Assembly (NCBI RefSeq): GCF_033958435.1
Contig: NC_134161.1
Span: 5,704,001 to 5,768,000, forward strand
Direction: 5' to 3'
Source of the DNA: Carettochelys insculpta
Lineage: Eukaryota > Chordata > Testudines > Carettochelyidae
DNA length: 64,000 nt
Part shown: positions 24,387 through 36,280 of the stretch, in pieces
How positions within the stretch are numbered: position 1 is the stretch's first letter
Layout: the number at the start of each line of letters is the position of its first letter
Position numbers and translations under genes: made by a program
The notes under the pieces: model-generated
The model's input: only the letters and a program-made list of their open reading frames with translations
What the model was told of the DNA's origin: nothing
The model's database searches: none

Positions 24387-25309
24387 GTGATACAAAAGCA
24401 TTGTCGCTTCATTTGTATCTAGCAGCATTTGTACTGCAACGTGCCATATAATTCCACCGAGCTGCAGCGTGCTCGTGGCTGCACAGAAAGGCAGGAGAGA
24501 GGGAAAGAAAGATCTTGGTTAAGGATTCCAGAATGAAACTGCATCTTTTATAAAGAGTGCCCTTGGCTGAAACATACCAATTTATGATGAATCAGAGCTG
24601 GGATTTAAATGAAGAGCAGGCTATAGCTTATTTATTAATTATGTAGTTGTATGGTTTTCCATGGGGCTTGGCACAGTAGTTTTAGAGCCCGTCATGTATA
24701 TTGATGTATTGTGCGCTAAGTCTGCCCCCACTGAGATATAGAGGAATAATCCGTATTTTGCTGTTGGAGAAAAGGCTTCTGTCAGGCTGCGAGCGTCAGA
24801 CTGCCGCCCCTGAAGAGTGGTTTCTCTGCTTCTGTCAGTAGTGCTGGTCAGTTTCCCCTCTCCTGTGAGTGGTGGAGAGCTGATGCCTGGCTCCCAGCTG
24901 CCTGCCACTAACAGGAGCCAGGAAGCTGAGCAGTGCAAAGCACTGGTCAGTTTCCCGACTCCCCTGTGTGGTGAGCAGCCCAGAGCCAGGCATCAGCTTC
25001 CTGCCATCCAGGGTTGCATTAACCCTAGATATGCACAACTGGAGTGCATGTATCTCTGGGTTCTGCTATATATACAAATTGCTATCAGATGTACTCGGCT
25101 AATAGACTGGGGGGAAAAATCTCTTTTTGTACGAATTTCTTGCAGTGAGAATAACTTAGGTGGTGGTTGTAATTATGGGAGGTACAGATGTTCCAGGCAA
25201 ATGCAATGGTGTTACCGTGTTGGTGTTGCTTCTTTCGTTGAAGGGCTATCGTAGCCTTTGGTATTGTAAATCAACCGATGAAAACTTAATGTGCGTGCTG
25301 CTGTTCTAG

Positions 25310-25411
25310 GTCCAGCAAGATCTGAATGTGGCTGTCGGAGAATTTACTGAATTGAAGTAGCAGCTGGAGCGAGACTCATTGGTTCTAAGTGTGCTGAAAC
25401 AGCTTCAAGAG
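25310..25411 (+). pseudogene. ZW10: ZW10 pseudo-exon b with in-frame TAG
   Basis: 102 nt with good splice sites. It reads VQQDLNVAVGEFTELK, then TAG at 25358-25360 (a CAG to TAG change), then QLERDSLVLSVLKQLQE. Confidence 0.9.
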
Positions 25412-25456
25412 GTGAGGAAGAAGTTTGGGAAAACGGCTTTGGATCGCTAAATGTTT

Positions 25457-25605
25457 TGTATCAGAGGAGTAGCTGTGTTAGTTTATATCCGCAAAAACAA
25501 CAGTAAGCCCTGTGGCAGCTTAGACTAACACATATTTTGGAGCATAAGCATTCATGGGCAGAGACCTGCTTTGTCAGATGCATGGGTGGGGAGTCCAGAG
25601 GAGGG
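25457..25605 (+). mobile_element. SINE (Cry-like), near full length
   Basis: Head GTATCAGAGGAGTAGCTGTG, body TTAGACTAACACATATTTTG, end GCTTTGTCAGATGCATG; lies in the intron after pseudo-exon b. Confidence 0.85.
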
Positions 25606-25764
25606 TCTAAATATACAGGTTCATGAAAAGGCCAAAGTTGACAGTCATTTCAGCCAGGGAGGATGTGGCCCATTTTTTCCACTGACACCTTCCTCAGAGT
25701 CCATAGTCAGTAAATAATCGTGACTTTTCTATCTCTAGTCCTATAATTATTTTTAAAAGCTCTG

Positions 25765-26100
25765 TCTACTCTTAGAGCTGAAATGTAGGACTGGAAGGAA
25801 CCTCAACAGATCATCTCACCCTGTTCCCCGTGGTAAGAAAGAATCAAATATTATCTAGGCCATCCCAGACGAATGTTTGTGCAACCTGTTCTAAAAAACC
25901 TCCAGTGACACAGATCCCACGGTCATTCTGGGTAATTTATTCCAGTTCTCACCTACCCTGGCACTTAAGATGTTTTTCTGAATGCCAAATCTCATTGTCC
26001 CTTTCTGCAATTTAAGCCCCTTCCTTCTTGTCCTGCCCCCCCTTCCCTCTCCAGGCTTTTCTTCTCCAGACTAATGAGTCCAGTTCTTTTCAGTCTTTTG
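25765..26100 (-). mobile_element. CR1 LINE 3' region
   Basis: Reverse CR1 text: TAGGACTGGAAGGAACCTCA, CTCCAGTGACACAGATCCCA and the CTTTTCTTCTCCAGACTAAT phrase. Confidence 0.8.
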
Positions 26101-27895
26101 ATGGCAGCTCTGGTGGAGGAGGTGATGGCTCATTCCTCCGGGCTGCACCAACGTTACTTGGTGTGTGGGGGTGGGCAGCAGGCCAGGGGGTTTGGGGACC
26201 GGGCTGGGGAGGTGTGGGGGAAGCTGTGAGCAGGGTGGGTGTTGGAAGCAGACTGGGCTGGGGTGTGCTGCAGGCCAGGGGAGTGTTGAGAGCAAGCCAG
26301 GCTGGGCTGGAGGGTGCTGGGGCGAGCTGCAGGCTGGGGATTGTTGGGAACAGGCCAGGCTGGACTGGGCCAGAGGCTGTGGGGGGACCTGCAAGCTGGG
26401 GAGAGTGTTGGGAGTGGGCCAGCCTGGGCCACAGGGTGTAGGGGGAAGCTGTGAGCCCAGGGGTGTGTGGGGAGCAGGTTGAGCTGGGCTGGAGGGTGTT
26501 GGGGGACCTGGGAACAGTGGGGATGGGGTGTTGGGAGTGGGCTGGGCCAGGGCGTGCTGTGGGCTGGGGTAGTGTTGGGAGCAGGCCGGGCTGGGATGAA
26601 GGATGCGTGGGGACCTGCGAGCTGAGGAGGGCGTTGGGAGCGGGCTGGGCCAGGCTGGATGCAGAGGGAGCTGTGGAGAGTGGCGAGAGGCGAGGGTGTG
26701 GGTGCCCCGCTGAGCAGCCGAGTCACTTTGCAGCATGCAACCGCGACTGCTCCACCATGTGTTGAGGGCCACTTTGCTGTGCACAACTGGAGATACCGGC
26801 AGCGCTACTGGAGGAGGAGGTGGCTCCTCCGGGCTGCACCAGTGACCACTTCGTCCTTAACCTATCTGGGGAGGGGGGGGTAAGGGGACTGTGCAGGGGG
26901 GTGTTGGTAGCAGGCTGGGTCATGAGGTGGGAGGGGCTGCGGGCAGGAAGTGTTGGGAGTGGCCAGGTTGTGGGTTGCAGTGGGGGCTGCAGGCTGGGGG
27001 TGTTGGGACCGGGCCGGGGGGCTGGGGGCAGGTGGGTGTTGGGAGCAGACTGAGTCGAGGGGTGCGGGGGGGGCTGCAGGCCAGGGGAGTTGGGAGCACG
27101 CTGGATCGTGGGATGAGCTGTGGGCAGGGGGGTGTTGGGAGCGGGCCAGGGGTGCAGCGGGGGCTTCAGGCATAGGGTGTTGGGAGCGGGCTGGGTTGAG
27201 CTAGGCAGAAAGCTAGCGGGAGGAGCTGTAGGCTGGAGGAGTGTTGGGAGTGGCCTGGGCATGCTGTGGGCTGGGGGAGTGTTGGGAGCAGGCCAGGCTG
27301 TGCCAGAGGGTGCCGGGGGGACCTGCGAGGTGGGGAGAGCATTGGGAGTGGGCTGGGCCAGGCCAGAAGATGCGGAGGGAGCTGCAGAGAGTGGCTGGAG
27401 GCTCCTGACCACATGGCTGTGACTGCAGCTGCCCTGCCGTGCGGCAGGAACCACTTTGCTGTGTGCAAGCTGGAGGTACCGGCGGCTCCAAGGGAGGAGG
27501 TGGCAGCTCCTCCTGGCTGCACCAGTGGTAAATCCTTAACCTATCAGCGGGGCCTGGGGACCAGGCAGGGGGTATGGGCAGCAGGCTGGGTCGGAGGGGG
27601 GCAGAGGGCTGGGGGCAGGGTGGTGGGGGGGGGCTGCGGGCGGGGGGTGTTGGGAGAGGGCCAGAGGGGCTGGGGGCAGGCAGGTGTTGAGAGTAGGCTG
27701 AGTTGTAGGGTGCAGGGGAGGGCTGCAGGCCGGGGGGTGTTGGGAGTGGGCCAGATCATGGGGAACGCGATGGGCTGCGGGCCAGGGGGTGTTGGGACCG
27801 GGCCAGATTATGGTGTACAGTGGGGGCTGCAGGCAAGGGGATATTGGGAGTGGTCTGGGCCGGGCTGGGGGTTGTGGGGAGCTCTGTGACAAACG
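26101..27895. repeat. GC-rich minisatellite with ~690-bp higher-order repeat
   Basis: About 24 units built on GTGTTGGGAGCNGGCC, spaced mostly 40-60 bp. A longer block (GGAGGAGGTGGCTCCTCCGG, then CTGCACCAGTG and CCTTAACCTATC) recurs at about 26106, 26811 and 27491, giving a higher-order period near 690 bp. The array sits where the missing central ZW10 exons would be. Open frames of 200-243 codons on both strands come from the lack of stops in the repeat. Confidence 0.85.
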
Positions 27896-28439
27896 AGCAG
27901 GCAGTGTTGAGGAGGATCAATCTGGCCCGATCCTCCCTGCCTTGTTCAGATGTTATTTCTTTTTATTCATGTGGTCCTCCGCGTGCCCTGAGCCGGGGCA
28001 CTAGCACCAGCAGCCCACAGGCACCAGGTGGGCAGTGTGGACCCCTGAACGTGTGGGCAAACTGAGTGGCTTATGCCCCCTCATTCTGCATGAGATGAGG
28101 GTCTGGGATACTTGAATCCCTGGATTATTTTGGTTAATCCAAATGGTGTATGAACCATGATTTGGTCACCGACATCCAAGGGAGCGTGACTCCTTACGTC
28201 CCCCCAGGGAAGATAACCCCATCAGAAAATTCCCCACTGCCACGTGGGTAGGTTCGGGAGATCCAAAGGCTATGGGAGTAAACCCAGACACAAAATATGG
28301 AGTGGAGACCCTTAGGTGGTTAGCAGGGAGGGTTTGCCAAACCTGCTTTCCGGCATCTCCTTGCAGTCACCTCAGTTCCAAACGTACTGACTTCTGTCTT
28401 TCCTTTGGATTCAACTGGGGTGACTGAGAGGAGGGTGGT
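27896..28439. other. No gene recognised
   Basis: No exon of ZW10 or of any other family was recognised. Confidence 0.4.
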
Positions 28440-29066
28440 GCCGCATGGGCAATGCACTTACTTCAAACACTAGCCCTGGATATGCAGCGTGTAAGAGGGT
28501 GCTAAATGGAGAGGACATTCCATCCTTGCTGATAGCATGGCAACAACATGGGAAGTGGCAGTTACGGGTTATAAGCCCTCCTCAACTGGTGAAGAGGAGG
28601 ATGCCATGGGGCACTTTCGTCAGTGGGAGGAGTCATTGCACTCCGCTGGTCAGCAACTGCCCACCTCAAGTCAGGTGCTGACCCGCCACATCTGCCTTCC
28701 TCATTGGGTGCATGGGGATAGACCAGGAATTGAAAGTAGATGTAAATGATGTACCTGCCAAAAAATGAAATAATAAATCAACTTGCCTCTGGCTTGGTAG
28801 CTGGAACATACAGACCATGTGTCCGGGACTTGAATGTGCCCATGACCTTACGAACACTGACTCAATACACAAAACAGAAGTCATAGGTCAACAGCTATAC
28901 TAACCGAACGTCGACATCGCTGCTCTCCAGGAAACCAGGCTGGCCGATGCTGGGTCAGTGAGAGAAATCAACAATACTTTTTTCTGGAAGGACTTGAGTT
29001 CAGAGGACCTCTGCCTCTACAGAGTTGGATTTGCTGTTTGGAACAATCTGCTGATCACAGATAGGA
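28440..29066 (+). mobile_element. Non-LTR retrotransposon fragment (AP endonuclease domain)
   Basis: From about 28790 the frame reads WNIQTMCPGLECAHDLTNTD, then a stop, then DIAALQETRLADAGSVRE and NNTFFWKD, then VGFAVWNNLL. This is the N-terminal endonuclease of an RTE-like LINE. The frame has stops and ends where the next MITE begins. Confidence 0.7.
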
Positions 29067-29282
29067 AGAAGGGCTTTCGAAAACTGGTGGGGGGGGGTCA
29101 TTTCGGAAGGTCCTGTCTCCATGGGCGGCGCGCAATTCGAAAAGCCGCACTTTCGAATCACTGCGGCCGCCATTATGCTAATGAGGCGCTGCATATTCAT
29201 TGCAGCGCCTCATGAGCATATTTCGAACCTGCTCATTAACATGCCCCTTTCGAAAGGAAGGGGCACGTGTAGACCCAGCCTC
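29067..29282. mobile_element. Partial MITE with GCGCTGCA palindrome
   Basis: Contains AATGAGGCGCTGCATATTCA followed by the inverse TGCAGCGCCTCATGAGCATA, and ends GGGGCACGTGTAGACCCAGCC. The left terminal repeat is missing. It interrupts the LINE fragment. Confidence 0.6.
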
Positions 29283-30256
29283 AGTGAAGTAATTTAATCA
29301 GGTATCATAGCAATAAAGAAGTATTTAGTTTTAATTACAGAAAATATAGTCTTATTGTAAAACTGAATTATTTTTCCAAACATGTGCAGCATGCCTGTGA
29401 GTTGTTCACAGAACACCAGTGTTCTGTAGAACATGGTTTGAGAAACCCTGATTTAAGGAACAATTTTTTCGGTTAACCTCCATGTGGAAGTGCTTTTGTA
29501 TGAAGCTCATGTTACAACTAGGATGGAAAATTTCTTCAGTCCAGTTCCAAGTCTCAGTATAGACATATCCCTTGGCCTTTCAGCCCAGCTGTGGCTTGTT
29601 CATGGTGTGCTTCCCTGCTCCCAGCTGCTGGCGTCTTTCCCTTGAGGGAAAAGGAGTGGTAGGAAAGGGTTAAAATCCCAGGCTACACCTGGATTTGAGG
29701 ACTGTGAGTTTGAGTGGCCCTTCCACAACCCAGCCCTGTCCTGTCCTTTTAGACACTGGTGAGAGCTTCTCATCACCTCCCTCCTGTGATTTCCCCTTTG
29801 TGCTATCCTCGGATGGCTTTCCCATTTCTCAGTCTTCATATTAATGATAATTTGAATCTTGATCTGGCGAGAGCGTGGGCGTGGCTACATTGAAAACACT
29901 ACAGCCACAGACCTGTGCTGCTTCCATGTGGACACTTTCTGCTGCCAGCGGGTTTCTCCTGTGCAGTTATGCCAACCTACTCTTCCAGTGTAGCTCAGGC
30001 CTACGAAGGCGATTATGTTGTGCTGCCCTCTCAGCATGTGAGTCCAGAGGCCACATCCTTTTACGCTTACTCTCGCCCGTGTTGCTTTTGATCTAAGAAT
30101 GGAGGTAGCCCCTTGCCAGTTGAGTGTCTGACCTCTGGTGCGTTTCTGACCTATGGAAGGATATCTGATTCTTCTGTATCTATTTTTAGAGGCCCAGATC
30201 TGATTTTTAACAAAATCTCTTTATTTCTTCCCTCGTCCTCCTCATTCCCTGTGAAG
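29283..30256. other. ZW10 pseudogene intron remnant
   Basis: No further ZW10 exon seen. 29415-29455 has a hAT-like end (ATGGTTTGAGAAACCCTGATT). Confidence 0.45.
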
Positions 30257-30426
30257 AGAGAACCTGCAGAAACTACCCCAGCTGAAAGCCATTCATCACA
30301 ACAACTGTATGTACATTGCCCACTACTTGCTGACCCTGGGCCACCAGTTCCTCTATCGCCTTGCCAACATACTGTATGATGGAGCAGCTACGTTCGTCGA
30401 TCTGGTGCCTGGCTTCAGGAGGCTTG
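30257..30426 (+). pseudogene. ZW10: ZW10 pseudo-exon c
   Basis: Open frame [20 protein letters not shown], then [11 protein letters not shown] and [11 protein letters not shown]; donor |gtaatt. The acceptor position is within GAAGAGAG and uncertain by a few bases. Confidence 0.88.
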
Positions 30427-31739
30427 GTAATTTTTGATACTGAAGCACACCGACGAGCACAACTGCAGCTCATCCCCGTGTTCGTTGTTGAGGCTTATAA
30501 TATAAATCTGGCTTGGTAGTGAAAGCAGTGAACAGGGAATTAGGAATCCTGGCATTGTCTGACCCTCAGCAAGTCACTTAACTGCTTCAGGCCTTATTTT
30601 TGTTATCTGCATAATGGGCTAATGCTTCAATGGGAGTTTCAAGGAGGCCTAGCTCTGAGGTGTAATTAAGCTTCATAGACTATTAAATGAAAGGTGTTAG
30701 GGGAGCGCTGAGCATGATTAATATTAGACAGAGTGATATTGGTCATAACATGGTGTATTCTGCATCAATATCCAGTGTGGTTTGTCAGTCTTACTGCTTT
30801 CAATGGGAGTTTGCTGTCAGTGAGGAGGCTGTGCCAGAGTATGTCCTGGCCAACTTTCACATAGCATTTGAGGGATTCCCAGAGTGCCAGATCTGAACTC
30901 CTGACCGGTGTCCGTTCTGGCAGTGTCTGGGGTGGTCTCTTGCTCTGCCCTGGTTTGGGTGGAGCAGCTTTCTTCACTGGCCACTGATGGTGTGAATCTT
31001 TGTTCTGACATTTCATGCTCTGCCTCCTGTATTTGTTGAGGAGGCTGCTTTGTCAGGTAGCGCCCTCGGTCAGTTCGCAAGGTGTCACCGTAGCCTTTGC
31101 TTGTAACATTCTGTATAAGGGCATATGGTTCCAGGAATCATTCTTTGTATGGCCAGATGCCAAACTCGTGTGGACACTGGAAGCAGCTGTCCTATGTTCT
31201 GAAAATTTGTTAGATGGTTGTTAGACACCAAAAAACTTACAATGTAGTGATGTGGCAAACCCAGGGAACCCATAATTAATGCTGCTGCTGCTGCTCAGAT
31301 TTTTCAAGTCATTTATTTTCTCTTTCATTGTAGACATGTGTGAGATCTCTCATGGGTGGGTGGGCTATAGGTGCAGTGTCACCTTCCCAATGTGTGCCTG
31401 ACTGAATGACACCATGTGGCTGTTCTATGAGAGTGTGAAAAGCAAATACCTTTGTCTTTTAAAAATGGATCCCAACATTATGGCAGGTTTGTGTTCTAAG
31501 GCTGAATGCTCAGAATAGGCAAATCAGATTTAATGTTTACATGGGTGATGTCTCACCAATAGCCACTGTCGTAAACTAGTCACATTATTCTGAAAATACA
31601 GTTTTGTTCAAGCCAAGTAGCCACACTCAACCAGGCAAATGGCCACATGTAGCTTGCAGCTAGTGTGTTGGTCACCGTGGGCTTACATCATCTGAGGTTG
31701 TGGAAAAAATAGCTCTCATCTTCTGATTTGCTCCTCCAG

Positions 31740-31870
31740 GGATGGAGTGTTTTCTGGCTCAGATGTGTGTGCAGAAAGGAGAGATCCTGGAGAGAGTGTC
31801 AAGATCAAAGAATTTTTCCAATATGGACAATGAGGAAAACTATTCTGCAGCAAACAAAGCAACAAGGCAG
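31740..31870 (+). pseudogene. ZW10: ZW10 pseudo-exon d with GC donor
   Basis: Open frame [20 protein letters not shown], then [18 protein letters not shown]; acceptor cctccag|. The donor is CAG|gcgagt, GC in place of GT. Confidence 0.9.
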
Positions 31871-32356
31871 GCGAGTGATGTCAGCCAAAGGGCAAAATCT
31901 TTGTAGTGTTCCCCTGGCAGTAGCAGTAAGAATTCGTAGTACAGATACAATATGTGGAATTCAAATAATATTTTTTTATTTTTATTTATTATTTTTCCCC
32001 TCCCCGATTTTCTTTCTCATTTATAAAAACTGAACAGTGTTCGTTTTGATTCCATTCCCTTCAAATCAACAAAAATGTAATATTTGAGTTTTGAATTGTT
32101 TTCTCAAAAATGAGGTAGTTATGGTCAAATTCTCATATTTTTTTCATTTTGTTTGAACATTCAAGGAAGAGGGTTTTTTTGTTTTTTTTAAACTTCCAGA
32201 TCCAAGCCCAAAATACTAGTTTTTTCCCCCCCCTTAAAATGGTACCTTATTGCCTTGTCCTTCTTTTGAAAGCTAGTTTATCCCTGGGAAAATTGCCTTA
32301 TCATCTTTAATGTCTTTCTTGATAATTCTGACTAAGACGGAGTGGTTATTTTCCAG

Positions 32357-32655
32357 TTACTGCACCAGCTGAAGAGACTTGACAAAGTTTGGCAAGATGC
32401 GCTTCCAGTCAACATCTACTGCAAGGCCGTGGGGACCTTAGTGAACACAGCACTGAGTGATAAATGTCAGAGAGGTAGCCACGTTAGTTTGTATCTTTGA
32501 GAACAGCAAAAAGTATTTCCCTCTCCAAACCCGCCCCCCACTCATGCATCTGATGAAGCAGGTCTTTGCCCACCAAAACATCTGTTCATCTATGAGGTGC
32601 CACAGGACTTTTTGTAGCACTGAGTGAGATCATTAATACAATCACTGCCCTAGAG
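32357..32655 (+). pseudogene. ZW10: ZW10 pseudo-exon e, split by a SINE
   Basis: 32357-32460 reads [20 protein letters not shown], then [14 protein letters not shown]. The exon resumes at 32628 with EIINTITALE. The expected donor is mutated (GAG|ttaagg). Confidence 0.9.
32461..32615 (-). mobile_element. SINE inserted in a ZW10 exon, with 12-bp target duplication
   Basis: The SINE (GAGAGGTAGCCACGTTAGTT at one end, CCACAGGACTTTTTGT at the other) is flanked by exact AGCACTGAGTGA copies at 32449-32460 and 32616-32627. It shows rearranged SINE text, so its strand is uncertain. Confidence 0.88.
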
Positions 32656-33700
32656 TTAAGGGGTCAATCCAGGTGCTCTGCATATCAAGGATCAAATGTC
32701 GTTAAGACTAAGGCACTTGGTTGCCTTACAGATGAGCTTGCAAGAGGCAAGTTCAGTGGCCTCTAGTGACTTTCACTGATATTTAGGATCTAGTGCACCA
32801 GAAATGCTTCAGGCTTCCATCACCCAGAACCCTGGTGTAACCACTTAATCCAATGGCAAAACTCTTATTAGCTTTACAGGAGTTGGTAGATTTTACCTTT
32901 TAGTGTTAAATTAAGCATGTGATGCCTTTAGTGTGGTAGAAAAATGGAGTTTGTAAGGCATTTGCAAAGTTTCAGTGATGGTTTATCGAAGTCTCGCATT
33001 GGGCAGATTTAGTCATTTTGAAATTTCCTTCCAACTTGGGAATTGGAAAATTTTTGTTTCAGAAACATCAAAAATACAGGGGATTCCAAGGTAAAAGATA
33101 CTTCTGGGATCTTCTGCAGATGTTCGGTGAAATGGACATAAATCTTGTCCATTTTACTGCTGCCCACTACTGAATAACGGCTGTTAATCTGATATGAATC
33201 ATGCAAACTACAGCTAGATATCCCAGGGTCTGCTGGCTCTGGGGACCCCAGAGCTTCCAAATTCCTGGGCCAGCTGGCTCCTCAGGTTGCTGTATTGAAG
33301 CAAACAAGGGGTCCAGCTGGGACCTGATCGTTCTGTTCTATGGCATGAAGTCTGGAAGCCGAGAGCTCCAGTTCCCCACTGCAGTGCTTGGGGCCATACG
33401 TGAATCTACCTTCTTCTTGTCTAGGCACCAAAATGAGTGCATGATCTCCATCCCAGATTCTCTGCTGAAATAATTAGGTTGTTTCAACCTCTGTCTTTAT
33501 TTCCCTATACAATTAAATTATTGAAAGCAAACACCCTTCATACCACATGTGAAATGTGATTATCTGTCTGAAACAATTAGTGATCTGTACGCAAGTCTCC
33601 CTGCAGAGAATTAGACAGATAATGTATCTCTTGTTTGTCTAAGCTCCTTTACCGGAAGATTGCTAAGTCTGTATTTGCCAATAAACTCAAAGCTCACATT
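32656..33700. other. ZW10 pseudogene intron, no feature seen
   Basis: Unique-looking AT-rich sequence without exons. Confidence 0.45.
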
Positions 33701-34104
33701 TATTAGGCTGGCGTAGTTGGCGTGATTTCCCTAGAAGTGTTCAAGCCTTTATAATAGTGTTTCTTGCTTCTCAGCAATGTGTTCTTGGAGCCGGTTTGGC
33801 TTCCTGGAGAGGTTTCTCCACCTCCGCTGGGTCACTGGGCAGCCACTCCACCCCACTGCTGTGGGTACTAAAACAAACCCCCAAGTCAGTAGTCCACTAA
33901 ACCTCTGCCTTGCTTCAGGCAGGCAAGAGGAGATAATAAAGAAGCCCAGCCTTGTGTCAGGCAAGTAATGAGGAGATAAACCCAGGCCAGAAATCCTAGC
34001 CCTGAGTCAGGACTGATAGCAAACCAATACCATTAATGCAAACAAACACAGTCTAGCGGTTCAGAGAGCCCAGGCCCTGATTCAGGGTGGGGCTGCAAAC
34101 ACAT

Positions 34105-34185
34105 TTAAAAGCAATGAGAAGGCCTGTGGCACCTTTATAGATGAACAGGTATTTTGGAGCACAAGTTTTTGCCCAGGAAAGCTAA
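34105..34185 (-). mobile_element. SINE fragment
   Basis: Contains AAGGCCTGTGGCACCTTTAT, AGATGAACAGGTATTTTGGA and GGAGCACAAG, all family phrases; adjoins the LINE end next to it. The strand call is tentative. Confidence 0.5.
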
Positions 34186-34194
34186 TTATCATCA

Positions 34195-34910
34195 TCAATA
34201 ACTGTGGCTTCAACGCCTGTTGGTGTCTGATGCCTCTCTCACGATTTCCTTCCATCTTTCCCTATCCAGTGCAGAGTGGCTTAGTTTCTGTAGACTAGCT
34301 CCGCACCAATCTACTATGCTGTCTATCCATTCTCTGTGGGGTCTGCCTCTCCTATTCGAACCGTCCATTATGCCAAACACTAGAGTCTTGATTTTTCGTT
34401 CGTTGTTCATTCTGCAAATATGTCCAAATCGTTGTTGCTTCCATTTGATAACCTTTTGCAGCAGGTTCTCTTTCGGCTGTATCTTCCAATATAATTCCTC
34501 ATTGGTGACCTTCTGCATTTATCCTATTCTCAGAATCTTTCCATAACAACTACTTTTGAATGCCAATATTCTTCTTTTCGAATCTTTCGTTATCACCCAT
34601 GTCTCACATCCGTACAGCTTGCTACTGAATACACACATTTTCAAGATGCCCAGCTTTGTTCTTAAGCTAATTGCTTTGCTTTTCCAGATCTTATCCATCA
34701 CCTTCAAACTCGCTCTTGCTTTCGCTGTTCTTGTCGTTCTTTCCTTCTTACAGTCTAGACCGTTATGTTGCTCCCCAGAGATGGGAACTTCTCTACATTT
34801 TCTAGTTCAATACCGTTGACGCTGATCTTCCTTCCTATTTCCTTATCTCCAAATACCATAGTTTTTGTTTTATCGATGTTCATAATCATTCCGTACCGCT
34901 TCCAAAATAT
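34195..34910 (-). mobile_element. Non-LTR retrotransposon ORF2, C-terminal part
   Basis: The minus strand reads KVMDKIWKSKAISLRTKLGI, then LYGCETWVITKDSKRRILAF, and after a frameshift RFGHICRMNNERK, GRPHREWIDSIVDWCGASLQ and DRERWKEIVREASD. This is the region after the reverse transcriptase, typical of RTE-like LINEs. A short run of ATC repeats (TGA on the minus strand) at 34187-34197 marks the 3' end. Frameshifts show it is dead. Confidence 0.8.
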
Positions 34911-34990
34911 GTCAGTCTATCAGGTGCCACAGGACGTCTTGTTGTTTTTGCAGCTACAGACTCATGCGGTTTCCCCTCTGGTACTTGTCA
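34911..34990 (-). mobile_element. SINE fragment (Cry-like)
   Basis: GTCTATCAGGTGCCACAGGA, then TTGTTGTTTTTGCAGCTACA: reverse SINE text, truncated. Confidence 0.65.
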
Positions 34991-36077
34991 CCAAACAAAC
35001 ACGTTTGAAGGGCCCTGGCCCAGGTTCACGGCAGGCCAACAAACACAGTTAGCTGTTCAGAGAGGCCAGGCCCTGGTTCAGGGTGTGGTGGCAAACAAAC
35101 ATTCTCAGGTACAACCCAGCAGCCCAGCAAAAGATCTGTCTCCTTGTGCAGGAGAGGTGCAGGCAATCTGCCTGTGACAGCAGAGGGGGGAAGATTGCCA
35201 CTCGGTAGGTGGGTGACAGCGGGGATGCAGGCCCACCCACACCAGTGCATCGCAGCCCAGGGTCCTGCCTGTGGCAGCGTGGTCTGCCACACAGGTCAGC
35301 AGGGATCCACACCATTACACGCTGACTTGAGGCCCTTTAACAGTCCTCACTACTCCCTGGGCCACTTCTGTTCTCCCCACCCCCAGCACATACCTGGGCA
35401 TGAGGTCAGTCTCTTGGGGGTTCCAGGGGGTCTAAGCCAGTCCATGGCCGCTTGCAGGTCTCGCTGTTCCAACCAGACTTGGGATGCAGGCCGGGGCTGG
35501 GGTTCAGGCCGTTGCTCTGGGTCAGGTTGGTCTCTCGGGGGTTCCAGGGGATCCAGGACCAGCTGAGTTCTGGGCGGTCCAGGCCATTTGAGGCCGCTTT
35601 CAGGTCCAGCGGTCTCAGCCAGTCCTCAGCATCCCGGATAGGGAGCGCTGGGCAGACCTCTGATCCTCTGGAGGCAGACTGAGCCCTCAGGCTGGCCTTT
35701 TATAGTCCTGGCCTTACCTTATGATTTCTGGTCAAGTGAATGAGAGGGTTAGGCTCGGCCCAAAATGGCTCCCAGCGAGGTTTCTCTGCCTACAGGTCAG
35801 TGGGTGTCCGTTCCGCCCCACTACAGTTCTGCATTCCATGATGCATATGTGCCTTTGAAGCCACGGAAACCGTGCAGAGCAGATGCCAAGAACTTGTTCA
35901 GTTGCAGATAGGAAATGGAAGAAGCTTCGTGTTTGCAAAGGATGTTCAGTATAGTTTTAGGTTACAGAGTTGTTATCTTAACAAAGCTTTCCATTCCTTT
36001 CACGTCACCTTCTGCTCTAAGTACTAGAAGATGCTTAATTGTTCCATTGACAGCGCTCCCCGTGTGTGCAATTGCAG

Positions 36078-36280
36078 GATATCTCTGCTGAGGACGCAGA
36101 CAGATTGCATGCTCTGGGCAGGACTATGCTGGAAGAAGGGCCGCTGGTGTTCACTCCATTACTTGATGAGAACAAAAATAAGAAATACCAAGAGGAAGTG
36201 CCAGTCTATGTGCAGAAATGGATGATGTTCAAAGAGCTGATGATGGTTCTTCAGGCCAATCTCCAAGACATAGTAGATCA
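36078..36280 (+). pseudogene. ZW10: ZW10 pseudo-exon f (open)
   Basis: 203 nt, acceptor ttgcag|, donor |gtaggt. Reads [36 protein letters not shown] and [17 protein letters not shown]. No disabling change. Confidence 0.92.

Larger units (their letters stand above)
34030..35790 (-). mobile_element. Possible LTR element, rearranged
   Basis: AACAAACACAGTCTAGCGG (34047) recurs about 1 kb on as AACAAACACAGTTAGCTG (35038), each followed by a CAGGCCCTGRTTCAGGGTG phrase. The minus strand has TATAAAAGGCC at about 35696-35706. A ~120-bp unit with TCTCKYGGGGGTTCCAGGGG is repeated at 35411 and 35531. LINE and SINE pieces lie between. The assignment is tentative. Confidence 0.35.

Noticed and set aside
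26071..27892. Long open frames (up to 243 codons) rich in Pro/Ser or Gly/Trp
   Set aside because: They occur on both strands of a GC-rich minisatellite that lacks stop triplets; low-complexity, no family match.
29875..30096. 73-codon frame as a missing ZW10 exon
   Set aside because: Its translation does not match any ZW10 segment I know, and it lacks fitting splice sites.
31973..32240. T-rich and A-rich runs as regulatory element
   Set aside because: Simple low-complexity sequence in a pseudogene intron, with no distinct motif.
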